The notes below the pieces were generated by a model, which saw only the letters and a list, made by a program, of their open reading frames with translations, was not told the origin of the DNA and did not search any database. The translations under genes were made by a program, and so were the position numbers. From the NCBI GenBank assembly GCA_017464225.1, contig JAFUDW010000067.1, positions 1 to 51,088 of the forward strand: 51,088 nucleotides of DNA, read 5' to 3'. The first letter of the stretch is position 1. Every line of letters begins with the position of its first letter. This DNA is from Clostridia bacterium (GTDB taxonomy: Bacteria > Bacillota_A > Clostridia > Christensenellales > Aristaeellaceae). This document shows positions 41,494 through 50,212 of the stretch, in pieces.

Positions 41494-43623
41494 TCAGTTT
41501 TTCAAAGCCGCCTTGTTTTCGTACATCAGGGCGTCGGCCCGGTCGAACACGGCCGCCACCGAGGCGTCGCCGTCAGCGTTGTATTCCGACATGCCCACCG
41601 CCACGATCACTTTTCCAGTCCGCATATTGCTCTGCACTTGCTCCGTCATGCGCTCCAGCAGCGCATGGCGGTTTTTATAATCCTCACCCTGCAGGAGGAC
41701 GGTAAACTCATCCCCGCCGATGCGGAACACCGGGCTGTGGGCCCAGATATGGCAGATCAGATCGCAGGCGCTGCGGATATACGCGTCGCCCTCGATGTGC
41801 CCCAGCCGGTCGTTGACGCCCTTGAGGCCGTTCACATCGCAGACCACCACGGCAAACTCACCCATCCGTCCCTCGTCGATCCTGGTTTGCAGCTCAGCCT
41901 CTGCCTCTTTATACGCGCCCTTGTTTTTAACGCCGGTCAGTTCGTCCCGGTAAGCCTTTTCATTGGCAACGTTCAGCTTTTCCTGCACCTCGCGCTCGCG
42001 GCGCACCTCCTGGTCGATATTCATAACGCCCACGATCAAATGCTTGTTATCGTTGGCCCAAATGATGGACAGCCGCGCGTACATGATGCCGCCGCCGATG
42101 AGCAGGCGGTAGCTGTGGGTGATCATATGCTTGCCCTGCAGCATCCGGATCATGGTGGGTTTGTTCAGGATGCGCTGGATGGCTCCACGGTCGTCGGGAT
42201 GGATCACGCGCTCTATATTGGTCAGCGATTCGGTAAAGAAATCGTCGCCGGAGGGCCGCACCTCCAAACTCTTGTACACGTCGGTGGAAGAGAACTCCAG
42301 GTAGTGATCGGTGAGCATATCCACATAATAAATCGTGTCGTACTGGTTGGCCAGGCTTTCGGCGATCTGGGAAAATACGGCGTTCTGGGCCGCCATCTGT
42401 TTGAGGGCGTTTTCGCGCTGGATCTCATGATCGATATTCATCACGCCCATGATCAAGTGCTTTTTGTCGTTGGCCCACATCACCGACATGCGCGTATAGC
42501 TGCTGCCTTCCGCCAGGAGCAATTGATAGGTCATGGTAAACGTGCCGTTTTCGCGCAGGGCTTTCAGCATGGTCTTTTTATCCAGCGCGTCAAACACGCG
42601 CTCCCTGTCCGCGGGATGCACGATCATGCTCACGTTGCGCTGAGATGTGCCAAAGAAATCGCTGCCGGTGGGGCTGATATTGAATTCCTTATACTGCTCG
42701 GAGGCGGTGAATTCAATATAATCATCGTTTTCGGTGTTGATGTAATAGATCATGCCATACTGGTTGGCCAGGCTCTCGGCAATATGGGAGAAGATCACGT
42801 TCCGCTCGGAAATGGCCTTCATTTCCTCCCGGTGCTTCACTTCCTCATCAATGTTGTCCAGCGCGATGATCAGATTCTGATCGTTATCCGTGCGCACCGC
42901 CATGAGCCTTACATGATGGGCTTCGCCGTTCATGATCAGCTTATACTCGATCTGGTACTTGCGCCTGTTCGCGGTAAGGGCAATGATGTTCTCCTTGTCA
43001 AAAACCTGCAGCAGCCTGTCCAGATCGTCGGGATGGATGACCCGCCGTATATTTTCCCGGGACTCACAAAAGAAATCGCTGCCCTCCTGGGGGATATCCA
43101 GATCCTTGTAATCATTGCTGGAAGAATACTCCACATAATGATTGGTTTTCAGATCAACATAATAGATCGTCGCGTACCGGTTGGCCAGCGATTTGGCGAT
43201 ATCGTTATAGGTTTTGGTGGCCTGCTCGGTCCGTACGGCCTCATCCACATTGAGCACGCCCAGGATCATGCAATCATCGTCGCCCGAAGCGTCGTGCAGG
43301 ATGCGCATGGTATGGTAGACCGGCCTTCCGTCGATCAGCAGCCGGTAAACGATGGAAACCGATTCGTTATCCCGGAATTTCTGCAGCAGCGCTTCCCGGG
43401 TCAGCGCAGCCGAAAGCATCTCCCAATCATCGTCATATACGACGGCGCGGATATCGCGCTGGCAATCGGCAAAAAAATCCGCGCCAGAGGATTGCAGCTC
43501 CAGCTTTTTATAGCCCTGATTGGTGGTATACCCTTCGTAGCTGTTGGTTTTCAGATCGATATAATACACGCTTGTATAATCGATCAAAAGCGCCATGGCG
43601 ACCCGAGCGATGGTGGTATTCAC
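41494..43623 (-). CDS. Diguanylate cyclase with four PAS-like repeats
   Basis: A 709-residue cytosolic protein (no membrane span). Four related modules start near residues 7, 142, 281 and 420; modules 2-4 open with IA-SLAN-Y and are exactly 139 residues apart. Each has Y-DFF and RVIHPDD-type segments, like PAS domains. The C-terminal GGDEF domain (about 560-709) has LTGVKNKGAY, VVVCDVNGLKGVNDRLGH and an intact RIGGDEF (636-640), so it should make cyclic di-GMP. The product-inhibition site five residues before GGDEF (627-630) is WAHS, not RxxD, so feedback inhibition is probably lost. GTG start behind AGGAGG. Confidence 0.9.
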   Translation of the reverse strand: MNTTIARVAMALLIDYTSVYYIDLKTNSYEGYTTNQGYKKLELQSSGADFFADCQRDIRAVVYDDDWEMLSAALTREALLQKFRDNESVSIVYRLLIDGRPVYHTMRILHDASGDDDCMILGVLNVDEAVRTEQATKTYNDIAKSLANRYATIYYVDLKTNHYVEYSSSNDYKDLDIPQEGSDFFCESRENIRRVIHPDDLDRLLQVFDKENIIALTANRRKYQIEYKLIMNGEAHHVRLMAVRTDNDQNLIIALDNIDEEVKHREEMKAISERNVIFSHIAESLANQYGMIYYINTENDDYIEFTASEQYKEFNISPTGSDFFGTSQRNVSMIVHPADRERVFDALDKKTMLKALRENGTFTMTYQLLLAEGSSYTRMSVMWANDKKHLIMGVMNIDHEIQRENALKQMAAQNAVFSQIAESLANQYDTIYYVDMLTDHYLEFSSTDVYKSLEVRPSGDDFFTESLTNIERVIHPDDRGAIQRILNKPTMIRMLQGKHMITHSYRLLIGGGIMYARLSIIWANDNKHLIVGVMNIDQEVRREREVQEKLNVANEKAYRDELTGVKNKGAYKEAEAELQTRIDEGRMGEFAVVVCDVNGLKGVNDRLGHIEGDAYIRSACDLICHIWAHSPVFRIGGDEFTVLLQGEDYKNRHALLERMTEQVQSNMRTGKVIVAVGMSEYNADGDASVAAVFDRADALMYENKAALKN

Positions 43624-43720
43624 AGCAAAAGCCTCCTACATTCAGACATCCCGCAGCACCGCACCGCGGCGCATGGTTCCAGTCTTCGCGCCATCGAAAT
43701 ATAACAAAATCAATCGTATT

Positions 43721-43749
43721 ATTTTAGCATAAAAGGCAAGAATTGAAAA
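43721..43749 (-). promoter_or_regulatory. Candidate promoter of the diguanylate cyclase gene
   Basis: TTTTCA (43749-43744), 17 bases, TAAAAT (43726-43721), about 100 bases before the GTG. Confidence 0.4.
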
Positions 43750-43872
43750 TCCCGGAATACCAAATTGTCGATTTTACGCTATTTATATTGGCAAGCTTTC
43801 GTCCGTCGCAGTATAATCCAGTTTTACTTCGTCTATTTATTTTATACATCGGTTTAAAATTAATGAACCCTA

Positions 43873-46212
43873 TTATCCAAATACACTCCGCGCGATGTTC
43901 ACGGATTCCCGGGCGTCGCGGGCATAATCATCCGCGCCGATCTGGCGGGCATATTCCGCGGTAACCACGGCGCCGCCCACCATCACGCGGGGACGATCTG
44001 GCAGCAGCCGAAGCCTGCGCACTGTTTCCTCCATGGCGGGCAGCGTGGTAGTCATCAGCGCCGAAAGACCCACCAGACGGATCCCCTCCTGCCGCACGGC
44101 CTGCACCACCTTTTCGGGAGGCACATCCCGCCCAAGATCGACCACGGTATAGCCATAGTTTTCCAGCACGGTCTTTACAATATTTTTTCCAATATCGTGT
44201 ATATCTCCCTGCACGGTGGCCAATAGAACCTTGCCCTTGGACAGGCGGGCTTCGCCCTTTGATAACAGCGATTCCCGGATCTGCTCAAATACAACCTGGG
44301 CCGCCTGCGCCGCCGAAAGCAGCTGGGGCAAAAACACACGGCCTTTTTCATAATCGGCGCCCACCCTGTCCAGCGCTGGGATCAGCCGGGTTTCCACCAG
44401 CTCCATTTCGCCGCCCTGGGCTAAAACCTGCTGCGCCAGCCTGCCGGCCTCGCCCTTGAGGCCGCGGTAAATGGCCTCCTCCAGCGTCAGCGCGGCGTCT
44501 GACGGCAATGCGGCGGTCTGCTGTCTGTCCTCCGCAAAGCGCGCCACATAAGCGCGGCTTTCCATATCTTCGCCGCTAAGCACGCGATAAGCCGCCACTG
44601 TATCCAGCATTTCCCGCTGGTTGGGGTTGAGGATGGGCAGCGCAAGCCCGCACTGCAGCGCCGCGGCCAGGAAAGTTTGCGTCATCACGGCGCGGCCGGG
44701 CAGGCCGAAGGAGATATTGCTGACGCCCAGCACCGTTTTCAAGCCCAGCACATCGCTCACCTGCCGGATGGCGCTCAGCGTTTCCCGGGCCTGCTCCTGC
44801 TGGGCCGATACGGTCAGCGCCAGGCAGTCTATGAACACATCCTCCCGGGGAATGCCCAGGGCAAGGGCGCGGTTCAGTATTTTTTCCGCGATGGCAACGC
44901 GCTTCTGTCCTGTATCGGGCAGGCCCTCGTCGTCCAGCGTCAGGCCCACCACCGCGGCCCCGTATTTTTTCGCCAGGGGCAGGATGGCGTTCAGCGATTC
45001 CTCCTTGCCATTGACCGAATTGATGATCGCCTTGCCGCAGTACACCCTTAAAGCGGCCTCCAGCGCCTGGGGATTGGAAGAATCCAGCTGCAGCGGGATA
45101 TCGGCCACCGCCTGGATGGCCTGAACCGCCCGGGGCAGCAGCGCGGCCTCATCCACGCCGGGACAGCCCACATTGACATCCAGGATATCCGCTCCGGCGT
45201 CCATCTGCTGAATGGCCAGATCAGTGATATAATCCAGATCGCCTTCGCGCAGCGCCTGCTGCAAGCGCTTTTTGCCCGTGGGGTTGATTCGCTCGCCGAT
45301 CGCCCGCACGCCGTTCAGCGGCAGCGGAACGGTGGCGGTGCATACAAAGCTTTGCGGGCGGAAGGCGTTTGCCTCGTCTTTTGTTTTCCGCAAGCCCTTC
45401 AGCGTTTCCACATATTCCGGAGATGTGCCGCAGCAGCCGCCCACCATATCGGCGCCTGCGCGGACGATCTCGGCCATGATCTTTCCAAATTCAGGCGCGT
45501 CCAGGTCATAATGACCATCCACGGGGTCAGGCATGCCGGCATTGGGCTTGGCGATGACCGGCAGGCGGGTGTGCCGCCTGAGCTCGGCGATCATGGGCAG
45601 CATATCCCCCGGGCCCACCGAGCAGTTGACGCCGATGGCGTCGGCCCCGAGTCCCTCCAGCACATGGGCCATGGACGCCGGAGCGCAACCCGTAAAAGTG
45701 CGCCCCGTGTTGTCAAAGCTCATGGTCACATACACGGGCAGTTTGGTATGCTCCTTGGCCGCCAGCAGCGCCGCCCGTGCCTCCTGCAGATCCGTCATGG
45801 TCTCAATAACGATCAGATCGGCGTCTTTCCCGGATTCGGCCATTTCCGCGAAAATATCATAGGCTTCCGCAAAATCCATCGTGCCCAGCGGGGCCAAAAG
45901 CGCGCCGATGGGGCCGATATCCAGCGCCACCCGCGCATCGGACGCCTCCGCCGCCCTGCGGGCGATGGCGACAGCCTGGCCGATCACCTCCCGAACGGTA
46001 TGGCCGCTGCCCGCCAGCTTCCGGCGATTGGCCCCAAAGGTATTGGTATAGATCACCCGGCTTCCGGCCTTGATATACGCCCGGTGGATCTCCTCGATCC
46101 ATTGGGGATGGCTCAAATTGAGCAGTTCGCCGTTTTCCCCGGGCTTCACGCCCAGGCGCTGCAGCATGGTGCCCATGGCGCCGTCCAGCAGCAGCGGTAT
46201 GTTATCCGTCAC
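43873..46212 (-). CDS. metH: Cobalamin-dependent methionine synthase without reactivation domain
   Basis: A 779-residue enzyme that moves the methyl group of methyl-tetrahydrofolate through cobalamin to homocysteine. The homocysteine domain (about 1-290) has the zinc ligands Cys197 (GVNCSVG) and Cys260/Cys261 (GGCCGTSP). The pterin domain (about 305-560) includes AIGERINPTGKK and DINVG-type ILDVNVGCPG. The cobalamin cap and Rossmann part contain DIHDIG (670-675) with His672 as cobalt ligand. The AdoMet reactivation domain is missing and is encoded separately just upstream. GTG start at 46212 with AAGGAGG; it overlaps the upstream gene by 11 bases. Confidence 0.92.
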   Translation of the reverse strand: MTDNIPLLLDGAMGTMLQRLGVKPGENGELLNLSHPQWIEEIHRAYIKAGSRVIYTNTFGANRRKLAGSGHTVREVIGQAVAIARRAAEASDARVALDIGPIGALLAPLGTMDFAEAYDIFAEMAESGKDADLIVIETMTDLQEARAALLAAKEHTKLPVYVTMSFDNTGRTFTGCAPASMAHVLEGLGADAIGVNCSVGPGDMLPMIAELRRHTRLPVIAKPNAGMPDPVDGHYDLDAPEFGKIMAEIVRAGADMVGGCCGTSPEYVETLKGLRKTKDEANAFRPQSFVCTATVPLPLNGVRAIGERINPTGKKRLQQALREGDLDYITDLAIQQMDAGADILDVNVGCPGVDEAALLPRAVQAIQAVADIPLQLDSSNPQALEAALRVYCGKAIINSVNGKEESLNAILPLAKKYGAAVVGLTLDDEGLPDTGQKRVAIAEKILNRALALGIPREDVFIDCLALTVSAQQEQARETLSAIRQVSDVLGLKTVLGVSNISFGLPGRAVMTQTFLAAALQCGLALPILNPNQREMLDTVAAYRVLSGEDMESRAYVARFAEDRQQTAALPSDAALTLEEAIYRGLKGEAGRLAQQVLAQGGEMELVETRLIPALDRVGADYEKGRVFLPQLLSAAQAAQVVFEQIRESLLSKGEARLSKGKVLLATVQGDIHDIGKNIVKTVLENYGYTVVDLGRDVPPEKVVQAVRQEGIRLVGLSALMTTTLPAMEETVRRLRLLPDRPRVMVGGAVVTAEYARQIGADDYARDARESVNIARSVFG

Positions 46213-46858
46213 AGCGTTTTCCTCCTTCGCGCAGCGCGCAGTTCTCCCGCAGGGCGCAGTACGCGCAGCCGCGAATGCGGGCGCGCTGCGGTTCATCGGC
46301 AATGCCGATCACAGCGGTCACCGTTTTGGCGGGGATCAGCAGGCAGGATTCTCCCATCTGCACGCCCAGCCGCCTGGCAGCGTCGGTCGCCCGCAGCAAT
46401 CCCTCCTGCAGTGCCAGCGGCAGATCGCCATAGCCCGGGCTGAACCGGTCGGTAAAGTACGCGCCCGGATGCAGCGAAGCCAGTTTTTTTTCGGCTTCGG
46501 CGCAGCCGGACTCCACATAAGCGCTGCCGCAGGCGTCCAGGATCACAGCCTTCGCCATATCCCTGGCCTGGCAGGCGCGCTGCATGGCTTCAAACTCCGC
46601 GCCCAGCGTGCAGACCAGCAGCGCGGCATGATGGCAGGTCTTCAGCATCCTTCGGGCCAGGCTGCCCGTCAGCGTAAGGCCCGCTCCGGGCAGCGATACG
46701 CCCCCGGCCTCCAGCGCCAGCGGAAATTCCCGAAATATAAAGCGCGGCGCAAGCCTGGCCTCCAGCTCCTCCGCCGTTCGCCGCACCCGGGAGCGGAGCG
46801 CGTCGTTCGCTCCGGACGCTCCCAGATAGCGCAGCGCTTCATCCATATCGATCATCAT
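46202..46858 (-). CDS. Methionine synthase reactivation domain protein (stand-alone)
   Basis: A 218-residue protein matching the AdoMet-binding activation domain of MetH: YVESGCAEAEKKLA, TDRFSPGYGDLPLALQ and CLLIPAKTVTAVIGIAD. It remethylates oxidised cobalamin using AdoMet and an electron donor. An extra C-terminal Cys set (C-x2-C-x6-C-x8-C, from CAYCALRENC) might hold an iron-sulphur cluster for electron supply. It lies between metF and metH in one operon and overlaps metH, which supports a split MetH system. Confidence 0.88.
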   Translation of the reverse strand: MMIDMDEALRYLGASGANDALRSRVRRTAEELEARLAPRFIFREFPLALEAGGVSLPGAGLTLTGSLARRMLKTCHHAALLVCTLGAEFEAMQRACQARDMAKAVILDACGSAYVESGCAEAEKKLASLHPGAYFTDRFSPGYGDLPLALQEGLLRATDAARRLGVQMGESCLLIPAKTVTAVIGIADEPQRARIRGCAYCALRENCALREGGKRCDG

Positions 46859-46861
46859 ATC

Positions 46862-47734
46862 TCAGTCCCGTCCCCGGATGCCCGCGATGACGCTTTTGAC
46901 CAGCGCCACCCGCTGGAAGGGCGTCATGATATAAAAGCCGTCCACATCCTCCGCCGTCCGCGCGGCGATCTCCAGGCACAGCTGCCGCGCCCGTTCCTCG
47001 CCCTGCTGCCGATCCAACGCTTCATAGGAGCGGATGATCTCGGGATCTATGTCCACACCCGTCACGTTCTCCTGCAAAAAACAAGCGTTTTTATAGCTGA
47101 CGATGGGAAAGAGCCCGCCCAGCAGCCATCCCTGCAGCCGCTCCCTGGCCCTGCGTAGGTTTTCCTCGGCCCGGCGGCTGGTGATGGGCTGGGTCAAAAA
47201 GGCCCGGATGCCGCAGTCCTCCTTGCGGAGGGCCTTATCCAGCTCTGCCTCAAAATGACGCGCGTTCACATTCAGCGCGCCGCAGAGGAAAAAGGCCGGA
47301 AGCTCGCCCGCCCTTTCCTTCTCCATGATCGCCCGGGCCAAGGTTTGGGAATTGAGCTGAAAAACGCCTTTGACGCGCTCCCGATCGCGCTGCGCCACTG
47401 GATCGCCCGTCACCAGAAGCACGCTGCCCACCCGCTCCATGGCCAGGCCCAGCAGCAGCGCCTGGATCGCGTTCAGGTTCCGATCGCGGCAGGCCATATG
47501 GGGCAGCACCTCAATGCCGTATTCCCGTTTGAGCTTGGCGGCAAGCAGGCTTGCGTCAATGCCCACCCGGCCCACAGGACAATCCGCCACCGTGATCACA
47601 TCGGCCCCGGCCCGCGCAAGATCTTCGGCTCCGGCCAGAAAGGTGGCCGGGTCGGTCTGGCGCGGCGGGTCAAGCTCCACCAGGATAGGCCTCGCGTTGT
47701 TTTCAAGCAGTTCTTTCAGGGACGTACCGTTCAT
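46862..47734 (-). CDS. metF: 5,10-Methylenetetrahydrofolate reductase
   Basis: A 290-residue flavin TIM-barrel enzyme that makes methyl-tetrahydrofolate for MetH. Family segments: ILVELDPPRQTD, GADVITVADCP, HMACRDRNLNAIQALLLG, VLLVTGDPV and FLTQPITS. The ATG at 47734 is used; a TTG just before is less likely. The ribosome site (GGTGAT) is weak. It is the first gene of the metF - reactivation - metH operon. Whether it takes NADH or ferredoxin cannot be told from the sequence. Confidence 0.92.
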   Translation of the reverse strand: MNGTSLKELLENNARPILVELDPPRQTDPATFLAGAEDLARAGADVITVADCPVGRVGIDASLLAAKLKREYGIEVLPHMACRDRNLNAIQALLLGLAMERVGSVLLVTGDPVAQRDRERVKGVFQLNSQTLARAIMEKERAGELPAFFLCGALNVNARHFEAELDKALRKEDCGIRAFLTQPITSRRAEENLRRARERLQGWLLGGLFPIVSYKNACFLQENVTGVDIDPEIIRSYEALDRQQGEERARQLCLEIAARTAEDVDGFYIMTPFQRVALVKSVIAGIRGRD

Positions 47735-47767
47735 CAAAGATCACCATCATCCATTATTGCTATTCTC

Positions 47768-47796
47768 ACTTTAGCAGACGGCAGGCAAATATTCAA
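47768..47796 (-). promoter_or_regulatory. Candidate promoter of the metF-metH operon
   Basis: TTGAAT (47796-47791), 17 bases, TAAAGT (47773-47768), 34 bases before the ATG. No SAM riboswitch or T-box is seen between it and metF. Confidence 0.45.
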
Positions 47797-47862
47797 GTAT
47801 CAAAACGCAAAGAATACAGCGGTATACATTGTACATGATTTGTATTTTTACACATTCTCCTC

Positions 47863-47892
47863 TTGACATCCGCTTCGCAGCGGCGCTATAAT
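47863..47892 (+). promoter_or_regulatory. Promoter of the T-box leader
   Basis: TTGACA (47863-47868), 18 bases, TATAAT (47887-47892), both perfect. The spacer contains its own small hairpin (CCGC-TTCGCA-GCGG). Confidence 0.85.
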
Positions 47893-47899
47893 CCATTCA

Positions 47900-48166
47900 A
47901 CTCAAAGGCAATGACTGGGAAACGTGCCGCGTAGAAAGCGCCTCACAGAGAGTCCCGACAGGTGGAAGCGGGACAGGCGGCCATGCGGGAATTCCTCCCA
48001 GGAGCTGCGGCCTGAAGGATAAAATCTGGTAGGGTTCGCCGGACTCCCGCCGTTATTCGGGAAGGGCAATGTCGGTTGCCCGTTGAGGCTTTGCGCTGCA
48101 AAGCGAACTGAGGTGGTACAGCGGATCGTATGATTCCGCCCTCTGCGATTGGCAGGGGGCGTTTTT
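47900..48166 (+). promoter_or_regulatory. T-box riboswitch leader, specifier UUC (Phe)
   Basis: A complete T-box. Stem I: CTGGGA (47915-47920) with TCCCAG (47996-48001); CCGCGT (47927-47932) with ATGCGG (47983-47988); CGCCT with AGGCG; AGAGAG at 47947-47952; apical TCCCG/CGGGA. The specifier loop 3' side is GAATTCC (47989-47995), so the codon is TTC at 47992-47994, phenylalanine. Antiterminator: GAGG (48110-48113), seven-base bulge TGGTACA (48114-48120), GCGGA (48121-48125), then TCCGC and CCTC (48135-48143). The N of UGGN is U, matching a tRNA discriminator A. Uncharged tRNA-Phe would switch the transporter on. Confidence 0.88.
48137..48166 (+). terminator. T-box terminator hairpin
   Basis: CGCCCTCTGC (48137-48146) pairs with GCAGGGGGCG (48152-48161), followed by five T. 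It shares bases 48137-48143 with the antiterminator, so the two exclude each other. Confidence 0.88.
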
Positions 48167-48253
48167 GTATGGTTCAAAGGCGGGAGAGGCAGTCATTCCC
48201 GTTTCACACGCGGCTCGCGCGATGAAATAAAACGATTGATCAGGAGGAACCCC

Positions 48254-49222
48254 ATGAAAAAGCTGACCGCGATCATCCTTTCCCTCGTTCTTTGTCTTGC
48301 CTGTGTTTCCGTGCTGGCGGAGGACAAGCCCGTCATCGGCATCATTCAGATGATGGAACACGTGGCCCTGAGCGCCGCCCGCGACGGCTTTATTGACGCG
48401 CTGAAGGACAATGGCTATGAAGACGGCGTAAACATCACCATCGACTACCAGAACGGCCAGGGCGAAGCCTCCAACATGGCCACCATCGCCGATCGCTTTG
48501 TGGGCGAAAACGTGACCCTGGCGCTGGCCATCGCCACTCCCGCCGCTCAGCAGATGGCCAGCAAAACCGAAACCATCCCGATCCTGGGCACCGCCATCAC
48601 CGATTATGTGGAAGCACGCCTGGCTGAATCCAACGAAAAGCCCGGCTACAACATCAGCGGCACGTCGGATATGAACCCCATTGCCGATCAGATCGCTTTG
48701 CTTTATGAGCTGGTGCCCGATGCCAAAACGGTGGGCGTGCTTTACACCTCCTCCGAGCCCAACAGCGTCGTACAGGCCAAGATCGCGCAGGAAGCCATTG
48801 AAGCGCTGGGCCTGGCTTACACCGAGGTCACCGTGACCAACACCAACGACGTACAGCAGGCCACGCAGCGCATCGTCAGCCAGTGCGATGTCATCTACAT
48901 CCCCACCGACAACGTGTTCGCCTCCTCCATGGCCATGGTGTACGGCGTGGTAGCCGAAAGCAAAACGCCCGTGATCTGCGCCGAAGAAGGCATGACCAGC
49001 AGCGGCGGTCTGGCCACCCTGGGCATCAGCTATTATGATCTGGGTTACCAGACCGGCATCATGGCCATCGACGTGCTGAACGGCGCCGATATTTCTGAAA
49101 TGCCCATCCAGTTCGCCACCGGCTTCAACTATTACTTCAACAAGACCATGGCTGACGAAATCGGCTTTGAAATCCCCGAAAAGTATCAGCAGTACGCCGT
49201 GGAAATGGACGCAGCCAACTGA
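48254..49222 (+). CDS. TrpX-like ABC substrate-binding protein, predicted phenylalanine transporter
   Basis: A 322-residue secreted protein of the ABC_sub_bind (TrpX) family. Signal peptide MKKLTAIILSLVLCLACVSV, then LA and mature EDKPVIGIIQMMEHVAL. Further family segments: ATPAAQQMASKT, IPILGTAITDYVEARL, VGVLYTSSEPNS and VICAEEGMTSSGGLATLGISYYDLG. The gene is ordinary, with AGGAGG upstream, and is under T-box control. The usual role is tryptophan uptake in streptococci; the UUC specifier points to phenylalanine or an aromatic precursor here. A hairpin follows the stop codon. Confidence 0.85.
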   Translation: MKKLTAIILSLVLCLACVSVLAEDKPVIGIIQMMEHVALSAARDGFIDALKDNGYEDGVNITIDYQNGQGEASNMATIADRFVGENVTLALAIATPAAQQMASKTETIPILGTAITDYVEARLAESNEKPGYNISGTSDMNPIADQIALLYELVPDAKTVGVLYTSSEPNSVVQAKIAQEAIEALGLAYTEVTVTNTNDVQQATQRIVSQCDVIYIPTDNVFASSMAMVYGVVAESKTPVICAEEGMTSSGGLATLGISYYDLGYQTGIMAIDVLNGADISEMPIQFATGFNYYFNKTMADEIGFEIPEKYQQYAVEMDAAN

Positions 49223-49241
49223 TTTTTGTTCCCGTAAAATC

Positions 49242-49270
49242 GCTCCGGAGGGAGGTTTTCCCTTCGGAGC
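49242..49270 (+). terminator. Hairpin after the TrpX-like gene
   Basis: GCTCCGGAGGG (49242-49252) and CCCTTCGGAGC (49260-49270), 11 pairs with one mismatch of G-U type, then CTTTCCCCTGTTT. Inside the operon, before the permease gene. Confidence 0.55.
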
Positions 49271-49314
49271 CTTTCCCCTGTTTATACATTCTTGATGAAA
49301 CGGACGGTTGAACC

Positions 49315-50211
49315 ATGACGCAGATCTTGCTTGGCGCTGTTTCTCTGGGTATCCTGTGGTCCATCATGACCATTGGGGTATACATCACCTACCGTATCCT
49401 GGATATCGCCGATCTTTCGGTGGAAGGCACGCTTCCCCTGGGGGCAGCCGTCGCCTGCTCCATGATCATCAAAGGCGCCAATCCTTACCTGGCTTCGTTT
49501 TGCGCGCTGCTGGTGGGCTGCCTGGCCGGTCTGTGTACCGGCGTGCTGCATACCAAGCTCAAGATTCCCGCTCTGCTCAGCGGCATACTGACCATGATCG
49601 CGCTGTATTCCATCAACCTGCGCATCATGGGCGCGCCAAACCTGTCCATCCTGCGCATGAACACCGTTTTCCGGCCGCTGATCAGGGCAGGTATGGCCAG
49701 CAGCGTGGCCATCATCGTGGTGGGCGGCGTATGCGCCCTGATCGTGATCAGCATCCTGTACTGGTTTTTTGGCACCGAGCTTGGCAGCGCCATCCGCGCC
49801 ACCGGCAACAACCAGCGCATGGTGCGCGCCCAGGGCATCAATACAGATACCATGAAGATCCTGGGGCTGGTGATCAGCAACGGGCTGGTGGGCCTGTCCG
49901 GCGCGCTGATCGCCCAGAGCCAGAACTTTGCCGATGTGCAAATGGGCACGGGCAGCATCGTGATCGGCCTGGCATCGCTGATCATCGGCGAGGTGCTCTT
50001 TGGCGGCAAGAGCTTCTACCACCGCCTAGTGGCGCTGATCCTGGGCGCGGTGGTGTACCGCCTGATCATCGCTCTGGTGCTGGAGCTGGGCATGAACCCC
50101 AACGACCTCAAGGTATTCACCGCCATTACCGTGGCGCTGGCGCTGTGGCTGCCCCAGGGCAGGGAGCTGCTGCGCACCTTCAGGAAATCCATAGCGAAGG
50201 AGGACAAATAA
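49315..50211 (+). CDS. TrpY-like ABC permease
   Basis: A 298-residue inner-membrane permease of the branched-chain/ribose (BPD_transp_2) type with about eight spans. Segments: MTIGVYITYRILDIADLSVE, KLKIPALLSGILTMIALYSI, ELGSAIRATGNNQRMVRAQG (ATPase contact loop), GLVGLSGALIAQSQNFADVQ. It works with the TrpX-like binding protein and the ATPase that follows one base later. The ribosome site is weak. Confidence 0.9.
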   Translation: MTQILLGAVSLGILWSIMTIGVYITYRILDIADLSVEGTLPLGAAVACSMIIKGANPYLASFCALLVGCLAGLCTGVLHTKLKIPALLSGILTMIALYSINLRIMGAPNLSILRMNTVFRPLIRAGMASSVAIIVVGGVCALIVISILYWFFGTELGSAIRATGNNQRMVRAQGINTDTMKILGLVISNGLVGLSGALIAQSQNFADVQMGTGSIVIGLASLIIGEVLFGGKSFYHRLVALILGAVVYRLIIALVLELGMNPNDLKVFTAITVALALWLPQGRELLRTFRKSIAKEDK

Positions 50212-50212
50212 C

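Noticed and set aside
41494..43623. Mobile or CRISPR-like origin of the repeats in this region
   Set aside because: The repeats are in frame, 139 codons long and form protein domains; they are gene-internal duplications.
47900..48166. Tryptophan T-box, as expected for trpXYZ
   Set aside because: No UGG lies at the specifier position; the drawn stem I places UUC there.
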